From: Zestosphaera sp.
GTDB lineage: Archaea > Thermoproteota > Thermoprotei_A > Sulfolobales > NBVN01
DNA length: 64,000 bases
Assembly: GCA_038843015.1 (NCBI GenBank)
Contig: JAWBSH010000006.1
Location: 1 to 64,000 of the forward strand
Direction of reading: 5' to 3'
Shown: one piece after another, positions 35,152-43,756 of the stretch
Layout of the letters: the number at the start of each line of letters is the position of its first letter
How positions within the stretch are numbered: position 1 is the stretch's first letter
Notes under the pieces: model-generated
What the model was told of the DNA's origin: nothing
The model's input: only the letters and a program-made list of their open reading frames with translations
The model's database searches: none
Position numbers and translations under genes: made by a program

Positions 35152-35706
35152 TTAGTCACTCATTACTTCATTCCACTGAGCGAATACTAAAGTCACTTCG
35201 AATCCGTACGTAGAGTTTTCTTCAGCTTCTTGAAGAACCTCAATATGTAGAATATATTCACCATAACCTTCAGGGTCTATTTGAGTATCTTCTGGTATTA
35301 GTAAATTCACGTATAGTGGCGTGTCCTCCGGAATATCAATCATATAATTATAGAGCTTAACTGGAATAGTACCTACGTTGTCTACGTATAGATACACGTC
35401 AACCGCGTATCCAGGATAAGCATTATCAATCGTTACGAGTAATTTAATAGCGTCTCCTTCCTCATCTACTACTTCTACCTCAACGTTGCATGAAGCCACG
35501 TCTTTGCCCTCCTCGTTACTATAGCCTTCTCCCTGAGGGTCTGCCCCCTCGTCACTACACCACCATTCCGACCACTTAACATCTACTTCGCCTGTGTTGA
35601 CTGTTGTGTTTATCATTAGTGTCTCAGACCACATAGCTAACGCTGTCCCTAAAGCAAGCACTAATATTGTTAAGGCACCTATAGTTAGTAACTTACGTGT
35701 TTCCAT
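35152..35706 (-). CDS. secreted TasA/AbpA-like filament subunit, paralogue 2
   Basis: 184 residues. A 24-residue signal peptide (KLLTIGALTILVLALGTALA) is followed by MWSETLMINTTVNTGEVDVKW and a beta-sandwich pattern (VTIDNAYPGYAVDVYLYVDN, YGEYILHIEVLQEA, YGFEVTLVFAQWNE). The C-terminal FAQWNE echoes FEAIQWNE of paralogue 1, so the two share the fold from end to end. Acidic, without the calcium-like loops. First gene of the operon; a TATA box (ATATATTAAA, plus 35741-35750) and AGGT ribosome site precede the ATG. The product is predicted to be exported and polymerise on the cell surface. Confidence 0.8.
   Translation of the reverse strand: METRKLLTIGALTILVLALGTALAMWSETLMINTTVNTGEVDVKWSEWWCSDEGADPQGEGYSNEEGKDVASCNVEVEVVDEEGDAIKLLVTIDNAYPGYAVDVYLYVDNVGTIPVKLYNYMIDIPEDTPLYVNLLIPEDTQIDPEGYGEYILHIEVLQEAEENSTYGFEVTLVFAQWNEVMSD
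35587..35644 (-). repeat. 58-bp exact repeat, copy B (within paralogue 2)
   Basis: Same 58 bases as 35017-35074, starting at the equivalent codon of the second subunit gene; distance between copies 570 bases, both minus strand. Confidence 0.95.
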
Positions 35707-35740
35707 ATTACATTACCTGCAAATTAGAGAGGGTTTTCTG

Positions 35741-35812
35741 ATATATTAAAGGTTGTGCATAGAGAGTACTTACACTATGTAAGTAGTGTATGTATGTACT
35801 GAAAGTACACTA
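35741..35812. promoter_or_regulatory. divergent promoter region with TATA box and two inverted repeats
   Basis: Minus-strand TATA box of the TasA-like operon at 35741-35750. Upstream of it are TACTTAC-ACTAT-GTAAGTA (35767-35785) and a nested repeat with outer arms TAGTGTA/TACACTA (35784-35790, 35806-35812) and inner arms GTACT-GAA-AGTAC (35796-35808). The first has the same five-base spacer as the operator at 31381. Position upstream of the TATA box suits an activator or a shared operator for both divergent genes. Confidence 0.55.
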
Positions 35813-35862
35813 GCATATTATCTTGTGTTAGAGCTCTATCTACGTTTATTTACCTCAACTAA

Positions 35863-35869
35863 TATATAT
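35863..35869 (+). promoter_or_regulatory. TATA box of the KaiC-like gene
   Basis: TATATAT at 35863-35869 places transcription start near 35892, leaving a ~17-base leader that contains GGTGAGGT just before the ATT codon at 35909. This supports translation starting there. Confidence 0.5.
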
Positions 35870-35908
35870 GTCTTGAAGCATAGGGAAGAAAATAAGTGGT
35901 GAGGTCCT

Positions 35909-37321
35909 ATTTCAGAAAATCCTAAGTTTGTTTTAGGTGTTGAAAGTCTAGACATTCTCTTAGGAAAACTCTTAGAGTATGGAGCTTTAATACTTATCGC
36001 CGGAAATCCTGGCGCTGGCAAGACTCTACTCGCTTCAACTATCTGCTACTCTAACGCTGTTAGGGGCGTTCCATGTCTTTACATCTCTCTACAAGAAACT
36101 AAGGAGGTCTTTTTCAGGCATATGAAAGACTTTAACATGGACTTCAGTGAGTTAGAGTCTAAAGACTTATTCAAGTATTACAGAGTACCGATAATAATAG
36201 ATCCTGAGTTAATTAATACGCTTATTAATGAATTAAGCACTTACTCAAGCAAGTATAAAGTGTTAGTAGTAGATAGCTTCACACCCTTAAGCAAGTTGAT
36301 AGAGAAGAATTCTGAAACCAGGGCACTACTCCAGAACTTCTTCTATAACCTCGCGAAACTCGAGAAATCTCTAGTTGTTTTAGTAGCTGAGATCCCTATA
36401 GGTAAAGAAACCTTAGACTTAGGTGATGTGGAGTTCGTGTCAGACGTAGTGCTACTTCTGAAGCAATACATGGAGAGAGGCCTGATAACAAGGTTTATGG
36501 AGGTAAGGAAAGCCAGGGAAGCACCAGTAAGTATCGGTGAGGTGCCCTTCAAAGTAGTTGAGGGATTAGGCATACGTTCTTTTCTCCCACCACAACTTGA
36601 GGAACCCCCACCAGTAGTGCGTGGAGTAAGTTACGAGTATCCTTGTAGAGAACTTAACGAGATGTTAGGGCCTGTAAACGCTGGGTCAACAATGTACGTA
36701 GTAATGCCTGCTGACGCTCGCTCAACCGAAGCTTACATACCTGGATTAATAAGTCTGTCTTTAGCACTAAAACACAAGCTCAAGACTCTGATAATAGATT
36801 ATGCTAAACCAACTTACACATTCATAGACTCACTAGCAGATTACGCGGCAAAAAGACTGCTGAAAAGCCGCGAAATAATCGAGAAATTAACTAAAGAGTT
36901 AGTTAGCGTCAAGTACGTCAACCCAGCCACGATGAGTCTAGAAGAACTATATACGTACGAGATAGAGTTAGTGAGACTATACCAGCCTAAAATCCTCATC
37001 CTTAATAGGATAGACATACCTTCACGCATCCATGGCGCTGAGAAACCTGGAAAATACTTCACACACTTGTGGAACGAGCTACTCTGGTTCAGGAAGCACG
37101 GAGTAACAGTGATCAGGACTAGCACCTATATTGGTAGGGAAGCATACTTACAGAACGCGTCTATATCCGAGACAGTAGTACGTCTCTACAAAACTAGAAA
37201 AGAACCAAACCTAAAGATATACTTGTGGACTGAAAGAAAAGACCCTAAAATAATAGACTTTCAAGTCTTGAGTAAGTGTCTCGACGAGTTTATCTATAGT
37301 GTATGCAGCGAGAAGCAATAA
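35909..37321 (+). CDS. KaiC/ArlH-like ATPase with degenerate second domain; probable ATT start
   Basis: 470 residues if translation begins at ATT 35909. Domain 1: KFVLGVESLDILLG, Walker A AGNPGAGKT (31-39) and Walker B VLVVDSFTPL (~118-127). Domain 2 (~190-470) keeps the fold (TMYVVMPADARSTEAYIPG, LKTLIIDYAKP) but its P-loop lacks the GxxGxGKT residues. The first standard start codon, ATG 36122, would delete Walker A. The frame opens after TGA at 35900-35902; ATT at 35909 follows GGTGA by six bases. It is divergent from the TasA-like operon and may couple filament production to a regulatory ATPase; that link is inference. Confidence 0.82.
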   Translation: MSENPKFVLGVESLDILLGKLLEYGALILIAGNPGAGKTLLASTICYSNAVRGVPCLYISLQETKEVFFRHMKDFNMDFSELESKDLFKYYRVPIIIDPELINTLINELSTYSSKYKVLVVDSFTPLSKLIEKNSETRALLQNFFYNLAKLEKSLVVLVAEIPIGKETLDLGDVEFVSDVVLLLKQYMERGLITRFMEVRKAREAPVSIGEVPFKVVEGLGIRSFLPPQLEEPPPVVRGVSYEYPCRELNEMLGPVNAGSTMYVVMPADARSTEAYIPGLISLSLALKHKLKTLIIDYAKPTYTFIDSLADYAAKRLLKSREIIEKLTKELVSVKYVNPATMSLEELYTYEIELVRLYQPKILILNRIDIPSRIHGAEKPGKYFTHLWNELLWFRKHGVTVIRTSTYIGREAYLQNASISETVVRLYKTRKEPNLKIYLWTERKDPKIIDFQVLSKCLDEFIYSVCSEKQ

Positions 37322-37400
37322 TCAAGAGGCGAGAATCTAAATAGCACCTACGACAAGCACTTACCTCAAATATATAAATATTAAGAGATTCATGACTTAG

Positions 37401-37703
37401 GTGTTTAAAGTGGTTAAGTGTCCCAACTGCGGAGCTGACGTAAGTCCTGAGAGAACTTGGCAAGTCATAAGTCCTTTGCCAGACGCTTACGGGAGGATAA
37501 CCATAACTGTCTTAGGAAGTTTTAAGTGCTCATCATGTGGTCATAGCTGGAAAGGTAAGGTGTCAGCTATTAAGGTAGGTCCTGAGGGCGAGGTATCTTT
37601 TGGCGAAGGAAAGAAAACTAAGAAGAGAGATGAGGTTCCTCGCGAGAAAAGAGAAGGTAAGGTAATAGAAGTAGATATCTCCGACATACTGGAGGAAGAA
37701 TAA
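37401..37703 (+). CDS. zinc-ribbon protein, crenarchaeal conserved
   Basis: 100 residues. CPNCG (8-12) and CSSCG (~43-47) form a Cys4 zinc ribbon with a long intervening strand pair; the C-terminal half is Lys/Glu-rich and ends DISDILEEE. It probably binds nucleic acid or a protein partner; no precise function is recognised. A TATA tract (AAATATATAAATAT, ~37367-37380) lies 26 bases before the GTG, so the transcript is probably leaderless. The stop overlaps the start of the signal peptidase gene by one base. Confidence 0.7.
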   Translation: MFKVVKCPNCGADVSPERTWQVISPLPDAYGRITITVLGSFKCSSCGHSWKGKVSAIKVGPEGEVSFGEGKKTKKRDEVPREKREGKVIEVDISDILEEE

Positions 37704-38095
37704 TGAGACTCAGCCAAGTTGTCGACATAACTATAGCACTAGCTTTCATAGTTGTCTTGACGCTAACACTGACCGGCACGCTCACGCTGGCGGTGGTAGA
37801 AGGTAAATCTATGGAGCCTCTGCTCTGGACCGGGGACGTAGTGGTAGTCTATAAGTCTAGCGAGATAAGAGTAGGTGACGTAGTAATATATGAGAGTAGA
37901 GGGAGTTACGTAATACATAGAGTAATAGAAGTCCGCAGTAACTGTTACCTCATTAAGGGCGACAACAACCCGATACCTGACGGGTGCATTCCCAAAGAAC
38001 TAATAGCAGGTAAGGTATTAAGTATTGGGAACTCAGTCATCAAAATACCTGGAGTCGGGTATCTAACTCTCTTAATGAGGGGCTGGACAAAATAG
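37703..38095 (+). CDS. signal peptidase I, general type
   Basis: 130 residues. An N-terminal membrane helix (VDITIALAFIVVLTLTLTG) leads into the S26 domain: catalytic Ser in EGKSMEPLL, His in YVIHRVIEV and Asp in IKGDNNPIPDG. The short length and single anchor are typical of the general archaeal Sec signal peptidase. It is encoded with the zinc-ribbon protein. This second enzyme in the window argues that the 409-residue one at 33141 has a special substrate. Confidence 0.9.
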   Translation: MRLSQVVDITIALAFIVVLTLTLTGTLTLAVVEGKSMEPLLWTGDVVVVYKSSEIRVGDVVIYESRGSYVIHRVIEVRSNCYLIKGDNNPIPDGCIPKELIAGKVLSIGNSVIKIPGVGYLTLLMRGWTK

Positions 38096-38114
38096 ACATT
38101 AGTAGATCAAGAAC

Positions 38115-40130
38115 TCACTTCTTAGTCAGCAAGAATTCAGCTACTTCCTTGACGTACCTACCGCTAGACCTGAGTGTTAAGACCTTATTAAGGAACTCGA
38201 TAAAAGAAATCTTTGTTTTCCTGCTCCACAACTTATAGGCATTCTTTAGTTCTTCGTATGCTCTTCCGTGAAACCTGCATAATCTTAAGCCATCGTAGGC
38301 AAATTCCCCAAGCCTCTGACAGAGAACACACACGGAGTTACCGTCATTGAGGCCTGCTAACCTCCTTAGCTCGCTAATAGACTCATTGCTTTCTAGAAGT
38401 TTCTTAACATTAACTAATTTAGGTCTCAACACTGATATAACTTCTTTTACCACTTCCTCTCTGGTGGTCTCACCTACGATTATCTTATTAAGTTTTTCTT
38501 CCACCTCACGTGTTAGTTGGACACTTGAAAGCTCAGAGAATAGATTTGCTGATATAGTAGAAACAACACTGCCTAATTCAGTAATGTCAATCCCTGAAGC
38601 TGTTTGTTTAAGGTATCCGCGCTTAAATAGAGTCTCAATTATTTCAGCTCTAGTAGCTTCAGTACCGATTCCTGACTTCTCCATCCACTCAAGCAAAGAT
38701 GATTTAGTGTAAGTAGCTGGAGGCTTACTGAAAGTCTTAACTACCCTTACGTCAAGTATCGGCACTTCCTCACCTAATCTTAAGAAAAACTTCTTTGTAG
38801 TACTCACTTTTTTGTAGTTGTATATTCTTAGCCAATTCTCTCTCACTAGTTCCTGAGAAGTGATCACTAACTCTAAATCAAGCACTTTTAAAACATAAGT
38901 TGATATTCTGAGTTGTGCTTCATCACTTAATGAGGCTAGGTACCTCCTAACTATTAAGTCATAAATTATCCGCTCCTTATCCTTAAGAGTCTCTCTAGGT
39001 AAGTACCCAGTAGGGTGTATCGCGGGATGTGCTGGGTCTTCTTTAACCCCCTCCACAGGTATCAGCGAAGGCTTCTTAAGCAGTTCACTAACGTATTCTT
39101 TGTAGGTCTGTAAAGCAGATAAGTTCTTCAGTATCGTTCTGTGGTTAAGCGTTTTAGGTAGTTTCTGTGAGTTTGTTCTAGGATAGCTTATGAGTTGATC
39201 TAAGTATAGAGACTCAGCTATGTTGAGAGTCTCAGCAGGAGAAATCTTAGCTATTCTGTAGGCCTCATACTGCAGGTCTGGCAAGTTGAAGGGAGGTGGC
39301 GGTCTCAGGACTTCAATCCTAGACTTAACGTTCACTACCCTAGCTTTGCCGGCTCTCTTAATAGCGAGCCTCAAACTATTAGCTTCTTCCTCACTAAGAT
39401 CTTTGCCGAAGTCACTTCTCACGTTCAGCTCTCCATCTCCAATCTTCAACTTCATAGAAATACTAAATCTTACCTCAGGAACAAAAGATTCTCTCTCAAC
39501 ATGCTTCTTAAAAACTTCTATCAGAGTCGGTGTCTGGACTCTGCCAGCACTCAAGACCTTAAAGCTGCTGAAGACTTTCTTGTAGAAGCTCATTAGAGCT
39601 CTACTCACGTTAATACCCCATATCCAGTCTATCTCGTGCCTGCACAAGCCCGCCTCAACCATCTTCACGTCTAGCGGCTGAAGATTCTTGAAAGCGCTCA
39701 CTAATTCTTCCTGAGTTAAAGAAGAGAACTTAGCTCTCCTGGACCTGCTTAAGTCACCGAAATTCTTGATTATTAAGTAACCTATAACTGACCCCTCAAT
39801 ATCGTAGTCGCAAGCATTAACGTACTCGCTAGCGTCTCTAGCTAGACTCTTCAAAACCTCGTAGTATTTGCGCGCGTACTTGCTCTCTTTTTCAACTAGC
39901 CACCTAGGAACCCACTTATAAGTAAAAACCGGAAAACCGCTCTCTTCAGTATCAAGAGAGAATAAGTGACCTACTGCAGGAGCTACTAGAAACCTACGAC
40001 CGTTAAAGAAACCACTCCAAACCCTAACACCGTTTATCACCTTCTTAATACTCAGGTTTAGAGCTGCAGCTATTTTATCAGCAGCCTTAGGTTTCTCAGC
40101 AATTACCAAAACGTACTCGCTATCTCTCAA
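38115..40130 (-). CDS. topA: DNA topoisomerase I (type IA)
   Basis: 671 residues. Toprim domain starts VIAEKPKAADKIAAAL and contains the acidic DYDIEG (CDYDIEGSVIGYL, ~125-137). The catalytic tyrosine lies in LISYPRTNSQKLP, and GRVQTPTLIEVF marks domain IV. A C-terminal Cys/His cluster (CVLCQRLGEF ... LCRFHG, ~600-630) forms a zinc-like motif. Type IA enzymes relax negative supercoils; no helicase domain is present, so this is not reverse gyrase. It converges with the signal peptidase gene. Confidence 0.95.
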   Translation of the reverse strand: MRDSEYVLVIAEKPKAADKIAAALNLSIKKVINGVRVWSGFFNGRRFLVAPAVGHLFSLDTEESGFPVFTYKWVPRWLVEKESKYARKYYEVLKSLARDASEYVNACDYDIEGSVIGYLIIKNFGDLSRSRRAKFSSLTQEELVSAFKNLQPLDVKMVEAGLCRHEIDWIWGINVSRALMSFYKKVFSSFKVLSAGRVQTPTLIEVFKKHVERESFVPEVRFSISMKLKIGDGELNVRSDFGKDLSEEEANSLRLAIKRAGKARVVNVKSRIEVLRPPPPFNLPDLQYEAYRIAKISPAETLNIAESLYLDQLISYPRTNSQKLPKTLNHRTILKNLSALQTYKEYVSELLKKPSLIPVEGVKEDPAHPAIHPTGYLPRETLKDKERIIYDLIVRRYLASLSDEAQLRISTYVLKVLDLELVITSQELVRENWLRIYNYKKVSTTKKFFLRLGEEVPILDVRVVKTFSKPPATYTKSSLLEWMEKSGIGTEATRAEIIETLFKRGYLKQTASGIDITELGSVVSTISANLFSELSSVQLTREVEEKLNKIIVGETTREEVVKEVISVLRPKLVNVKKLLESNESISELRRLAGLNDGNSVCVLCQRLGEFAYDGLRLCRFHGRAYEELKNAYKLWSRKTKISFIEFLNKVLTLRSSGRYVKEVAEFLLTKK

Positions 40131-40174
40131 CTCTATCCTGAACTATAATCTAAAACCAAGAGAAATTTATAGGA

Positions 40175-40315
40175 ATGAAGGCTTACCTAATGCTCCTAGA
40201 GGAGGGCTACTACAACTCACTAGTTCACAAACCTAAACAAGCTATAACGCGAGAACATAAAATAAGACTTACAGGCAGCAGTTCAGAGCGAATTCTTTTA
40301 GGCTACTACTGGTAG
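40175..40315 (+). CDS. possible small protein, 46 residues
   Basis: ATG at 40175 opens 46 codons (MKAYLMLLEEGYYNSLVHKP ... LLGYYW). A TTTATAGG motif lies just upstream. The end overlaps the 3' end of the antisense M50 gene by 18 bases. No family recognised and no clear ribosome site; it fills an otherwise empty 167-base gap. Kept as a weak candidate. Confidence 0.2.
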   Translation: MKAYLMLLEEGYYNSLVHKPKQAITREHKIRLTGSSSERILLGYYW

Positions 40316-41416
40316 GGTAAGCAAGAGTAAGAAGGCATACAAAAAACTAAAAAACCATTTATCTCTCAATTCTAGTCTTGAGTTTAAGTTGGCTACCCCG
40401 TAGTGTGGGTTCCTACCAGAGATAAGCCACGCTAACACACTGAAAATACCTAGCCAGAGTAAGTTGGGCTGAATAAAAGATATGAGTATGCTTACAGCTA
40501 TGATCATGTGAGACAGTATTGAGTGTGTTTTGACGTTCGTTAATGAACGAACAACATGCCCACCATCTAACTGCCCTATAGGCAACAAATTAGCGAAATG
40601 AACTAGTAGAAGAAACCAAGCAGCCATAGCAATAGGATTTAAAAGAACTACTTCCTTAGTTCCTACGAGACTATCTATGAATAAGGTTATCAGAGGTATA
40701 ACTCTGATCTCACTAATTAAGTCAGCCTTTAAAGCACTTAACGCGATCTCTTGCGGGATTCTCGGGGATGTGAGATAAGAGAAAATATAGAGGGTTGCAG
40801 AAAGTGTGACTCCTGCTAGAGGACCTGAAACACCTACTAGAGCAAGCCTCTTTAAGTCTTTAGGCGGGTGATGCGATCTTATGAAGGCTCCGAAAGTGCC
40901 TATAGGCGATATTAGCGGCGCCGGTATAGGTAGCGGGTAAGTTACTGGGATGCCGGCACGCCTACTCACTACGTAGTGACCTAACTCATGACACATTAAA
41001 GGAGCTAAAACACTTACTAAGAAACTTAAGGTCCCTATAAGAGGTTCGATTAAAGGAACTCCGGCACTAAAGCGGTTATTAAGTTCTTCAGCTATAGAGT
41101 TGAAGTTGCTTATAGTAAAGTATCCTGTCACAGCTACTGAAGCTACAGTAACTAAAAATAGAACCAAGAATTGCGTTAAGGGCTTCTTGAACTCTACAGC
41201 CTTCTTACTAACTCTAAGGAAATTCATGCCCTTACTACTAAACATTATTACCGAATAACCCCTAGGTACCAACTCATCGTATATCCTGGAAAAAGCTTCA
41301 TCTAGAGTTAAGTCAGGCAATACCTCAACCAAGTACTCAAGAATATTCTCGTCTTCGTGTGTAGGCGTGTAAGTGAAGTACTTAGAAATCAAACCCTCTA
41401 ATTCTTCTTTACTCAT
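40298..41416 (-). CDS. site-2-protease-like M50 membrane metalloprotease
   Basis: 372 residues, about six membrane helices. The zinc motif HELGHY (142-147, in PLMCHELGHYVVSR) and the third ligand in QLDGGHVVRSL are intact. An N-terminal ~60-residue soluble domain precedes the first helix. S2P-family enzymes cleave substrates inside the membrane, often releasing regulators; no adjacent anti-sigma-like substrate is visible here (archaea lack sigma factors). It lies 21 bases downstream of rpo6 on the same strand. Confidence 0.9.
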   Translation of the reverse strand: MSKEELEGLISKYFTYTPTHEDENILEYLVEVLPDLTLDEAFSRIYDELVPRGYSVIMFSSKGMNFLRVSKKAVEFKKPLTQFLVLFLVTVASVAVTGYFTISNFNSIAEELNNRFSAGVPLIEPLIGTLSFLVSVLAPLMCHELGHYVVSRRAGIPVTYPLPIPAPLISPIGTFGAFIRSHHPPKDLKRLALVGVSGPLAGVTLSATLYIFSYLTSPRIPQEIALSALKADLISEIRVIPLITLFIDSLVGTKEVVLLNPIAMAAWFLLLVHFANLLPIGQLDGGHVVRSLTNVKTHSILSHMIIAVSILISFIQPNLLWLGIFSVLAWLISGRNPHYGVANLNSRLELRDKWFFSFLYAFLLLLTLPVVA

Positions 41417-41437
41417 TATACACCACTATTCTATCGA

Positions 41438-41752
41438 CTAGTCCTCTAACCCGTGAACTCTCTTGAACAACTTCTTTTCCACTTCAATAAGTTTACTCAC
41501 AGGTATTAACTCGACCTCACCGGCAGGAGTCCTCCTGATAATTGTCATAGGCAGTAAGCCTCTCTTGAGTTCTTCTATAGCTATTACTACAGGGTCTTTC
41601 GTTATGTTGCTGACATCTATTAATGGTATAGCACCTAAACTAAGTTGCAGGGCTCTAGCAGCCACAATACGTGCTTTCTCATACCTTGTGAGTTTGTATG
41701 GCTTGGTCTTAAGGTCTATCTTTTTCAAGTAGTCAATTATCCTCTCGCTCAC
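41438..41752 (-). CDS. rpo6: DNA-directed RNA polymerase subunit Rpo6 (RpoK)
   Basis: 104 residues. LTRYEKARIVAARALQLSLGAIP and DPVVIAIEELKRGLLPMTIIRR are the conserved blocks of archaeal RpoK, homologous to eukaryotic Rpb6 and bacterial omega; it latches the largest subunit. A GTG start precedes SERIIDYLKK. An AT-rich 90-base gap separates it from the thermosome gene upstream. Confidence 0.95.
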   Translation of the reverse strand: MSERIIDYLKKIDLKTKPYKLTRYEKARIVAARALQLSLGAIPLIDVSNITKDPVVIAIEELKRGLLPMTIIRRTPAGEVELIPVSKLIEVEKKLFKRVHGLED

Positions 41753-41843
41753 GCACTCACACCTACTTGACTTAATATTATCTTAGAAAAAATCTTAATA
41801 AGGATATTTAATTTAGAGTAAAAATAATGTGAATAGTGCTTTA

Positions 41844-43553
41844 CTACTCTAGACCGCCGAACTTGCCTTCAGGACCCTCGACTCCTTCCCTGCCTTCTTT
41901 ACCTTTCTCCTCTTTCTTCATAGGAGTAGCTGCTATAACGTCATCAACCTTCAGTATCGCCGTAGCTGCTTCTGTAGCTGCCTTAATCACTTGCTTCTTG
42001 ACTATGACTGGGTCTATGATCTTAGTAGTCGTCATGTCTTCTATTATCTTACCACCCAATACTTCTATGCCTGCATTGATCTTGCCCTCACTATGCAGCC
42101 TCCTCAACTCCATTATAGTCTGTAGTGGGTCCATGCCGGCAGACTGAGCTAGTATAGAAGCTATCTCTTCTAGAGCGTCTGCGAAAGCCTGGATAGCTAG
42201 TTGCTCCTTACCACTAACTTCTTCTGCCTTCTTTCTTAGTCTGAGAGCCAGCTCTACTTCTACAGCACCACCACCGGGAACTATCTTGGGGTCTTTAAGT
42301 ATGTTGCGTAGTGAGTGTAATGCGTCATTAAACGACCTCTCTGTGTCGTCCAGTATCATGTCACTAGACCCTCTTATAAGTATAGTTACTGCCTTCGGGT
42401 TCTTGCAGCCCTCAACAAACACCATCTTCTCATTACCTACTCTCCTCTCTTCTACTAGTTCTGCGTAGCCTAAGTCGTTAGGTGTTAGGTCTCTTATGCT
42501 AGTTACTATCCTCCCTCCTGTTGCTCTCTCTAGTTTTTCCATGTCTGATCTTTTTACTCTTCTTACTGCTAGTATTCCTTTCTTTGCTAGGAAGTGCTGA
42601 GCTACGTCATCAATACCCTTCTGACAAATAACAACGTTAGCACCTGTAGCAGCAATTTTCTCAACCATGTCCTTAAGGACTCTAGTCTCTTCATCTAAGA
42701 AAGTCTTTATCTGGTCTGGAGAAGTTATGTTTATTTTAGCAGTAATGTCTGGCTTCTCGATCTCTAGTGGTGCGTCGATTAAGGCGATCTTAGCTTTCTC
42801 AACTCTCTTAGGCATGCCGGGGTGCACAACTTCCTTATCTAGCACTATACCACTAATTAGCTTGGTCTCAGCTAGTGATGCCCCCTTCTTCTTCTCTATC
42901 TTGACATTATCGAGTCTTACGTCATAAGTTCCGTCAGGCTTTTTCTCAGCTACTTTTAAGGCAGCCTCAATGCTCAAGTCTATCATGTAGTCTATGATGT
43001 CGGGAGTAGCTACATACTTAGAAGCTAGCACTGAGTAAACGACGTTCCTTAACTCACGTTTAGAGGCTTCCAAACCTTCAGGAGTTTCTAAGTCTCTTAT
43101 GCTAATTTTCACGCCAAGCTCATCAAGCACCTCGAGAGCCATGCTGGCTGCCTTCTTGTAACCCTCAATTATTATCGTCGGATGTATGTTTTGATCAAGT
43201 AATGTCTCAGCCTTACCCAACAACTCACCAGCGAGAACAACAGCTGAGGTAGTGCCGTCACCTACTTCAGCGTCAGTAGCCTTAGCTACCTCCACAAGCA
43301 ACTTAGCAGCAGGGTGCTGAACCTCCATCTCCTTAACTATAGCAGCACCATCATTGGTTACTGTCACGTCACCAAAAGAATCAACCAACATCTTATCCAT
43401 TCCTCTAGGACCTAAGCTAGTCTTTAGTATCTCGGCCAGAGCTCTAGCCGCTATTATATTGTTTCTCAGAGCCTCACGACCGTAGGTTCTCTGCGTACCC
43501 TCCTTAAGAATAACCACAGGTATACCGTAAAGAGCTGACATGTTTGATCCCAT
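41844..43553 (-). CDS. thsA: thermosome subunit (group II chaperonin)
   Basis: 569 residues. Typical motifs: [36 protein letters not shown] (ATP site) and the [14 protein letters not shown] near the C-terminal equatorial domain. The C-terminal tail ([20 protein letters not shown]) is charged and Gly-rich, ending GGLE rather than the common GGM repeats. It forms double-ring chaperonins in the cytoplasm. An internal ATG four codons later ([10 protein letters not shown]) may be the true start. The 203-base gap before the UPF0147 gene carries TATA-like elements on both strands (minus TATTTAAGC near 43575; plus ATATTTATTTAG near 43708). Confidence 0.96.
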   Translation of the reverse strand: MGSNMSALYGIPVVILKEGTQRTYGREALRNNIIAARALAEILKTSLGPRGMDKMLVDSFGDVTVTNDGAAIVKEMEVQHPAAKLLVEVAKATDAEVGDGTTSAVVLAGELLGKAETLLDQNIHPTIIIEGYKKAASMALEVLDELGVKISIRDLETPEGLEASKRELRNVVYSVLASKYVATPDIIDYMIDLSIEAALKVAEKKPDGTYDVRLDNVKIEKKKGASLAETKLISGIVLDKEVVHPGMPKRVEKAKIALIDAPLEIEKPDITAKINITSPDQIKTFLDEETRVLKDMVEKIAATGANVVICQKGIDDVAQHFLAKKGILAVRRVKRSDMEKLERATGGRIVTSIRDLTPNDLGYAELVEERRVGNEKMVFVEGCKNPKAVTILIRGSSDMILDDTERSFNDALHSLRNILKDPKIVPGGGAVEVELALRLRKKAEEVSGKEQLAIQAFADALEEIASILAQSAGMDPLQTIMELRRLHSEGKINAGIEVLGGKIIEDMTTTKIIDPVIVKKQVIKAATEAATAILKVDDVIAATPMKKEEKGKEGREGVEGPEGKFGGLE

Positions 43554-43756
43554 TAACTCATCATTAAACGGTTCTATTTAAGCTTTTCGGTTTCTGAAAA
43601 CTATTAAAGCTTATTAACCCGAACTCCTAAACAAAGGAGAATCTTAAGTTGCCTGATTAAAGACCTCGAGAAACTATCGAGTGGAGATTCTTACACTTCC
43701 AGAATCATATTTATTTAGTTTTAGGACTCTTCATTATTAGATTGGAGGTGACGTGA

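Noticed and set aside
35836-36021. Short minus-strand frame in the divergent promoter
   Set aside because: Antisense to the N-terminus of the KaiC-like gene; the plus strand encodes a clear Walker A there.
38115-40130. Reverse gyrase
   Set aside because: The topoisomerase is 671 residues with no N-terminal helicase domain.
41836-43553. Several plus-strand frames opposite the thermosome gene
   Set aside because: Antisense shadows of a highly conserved gene with matching codon constraint.
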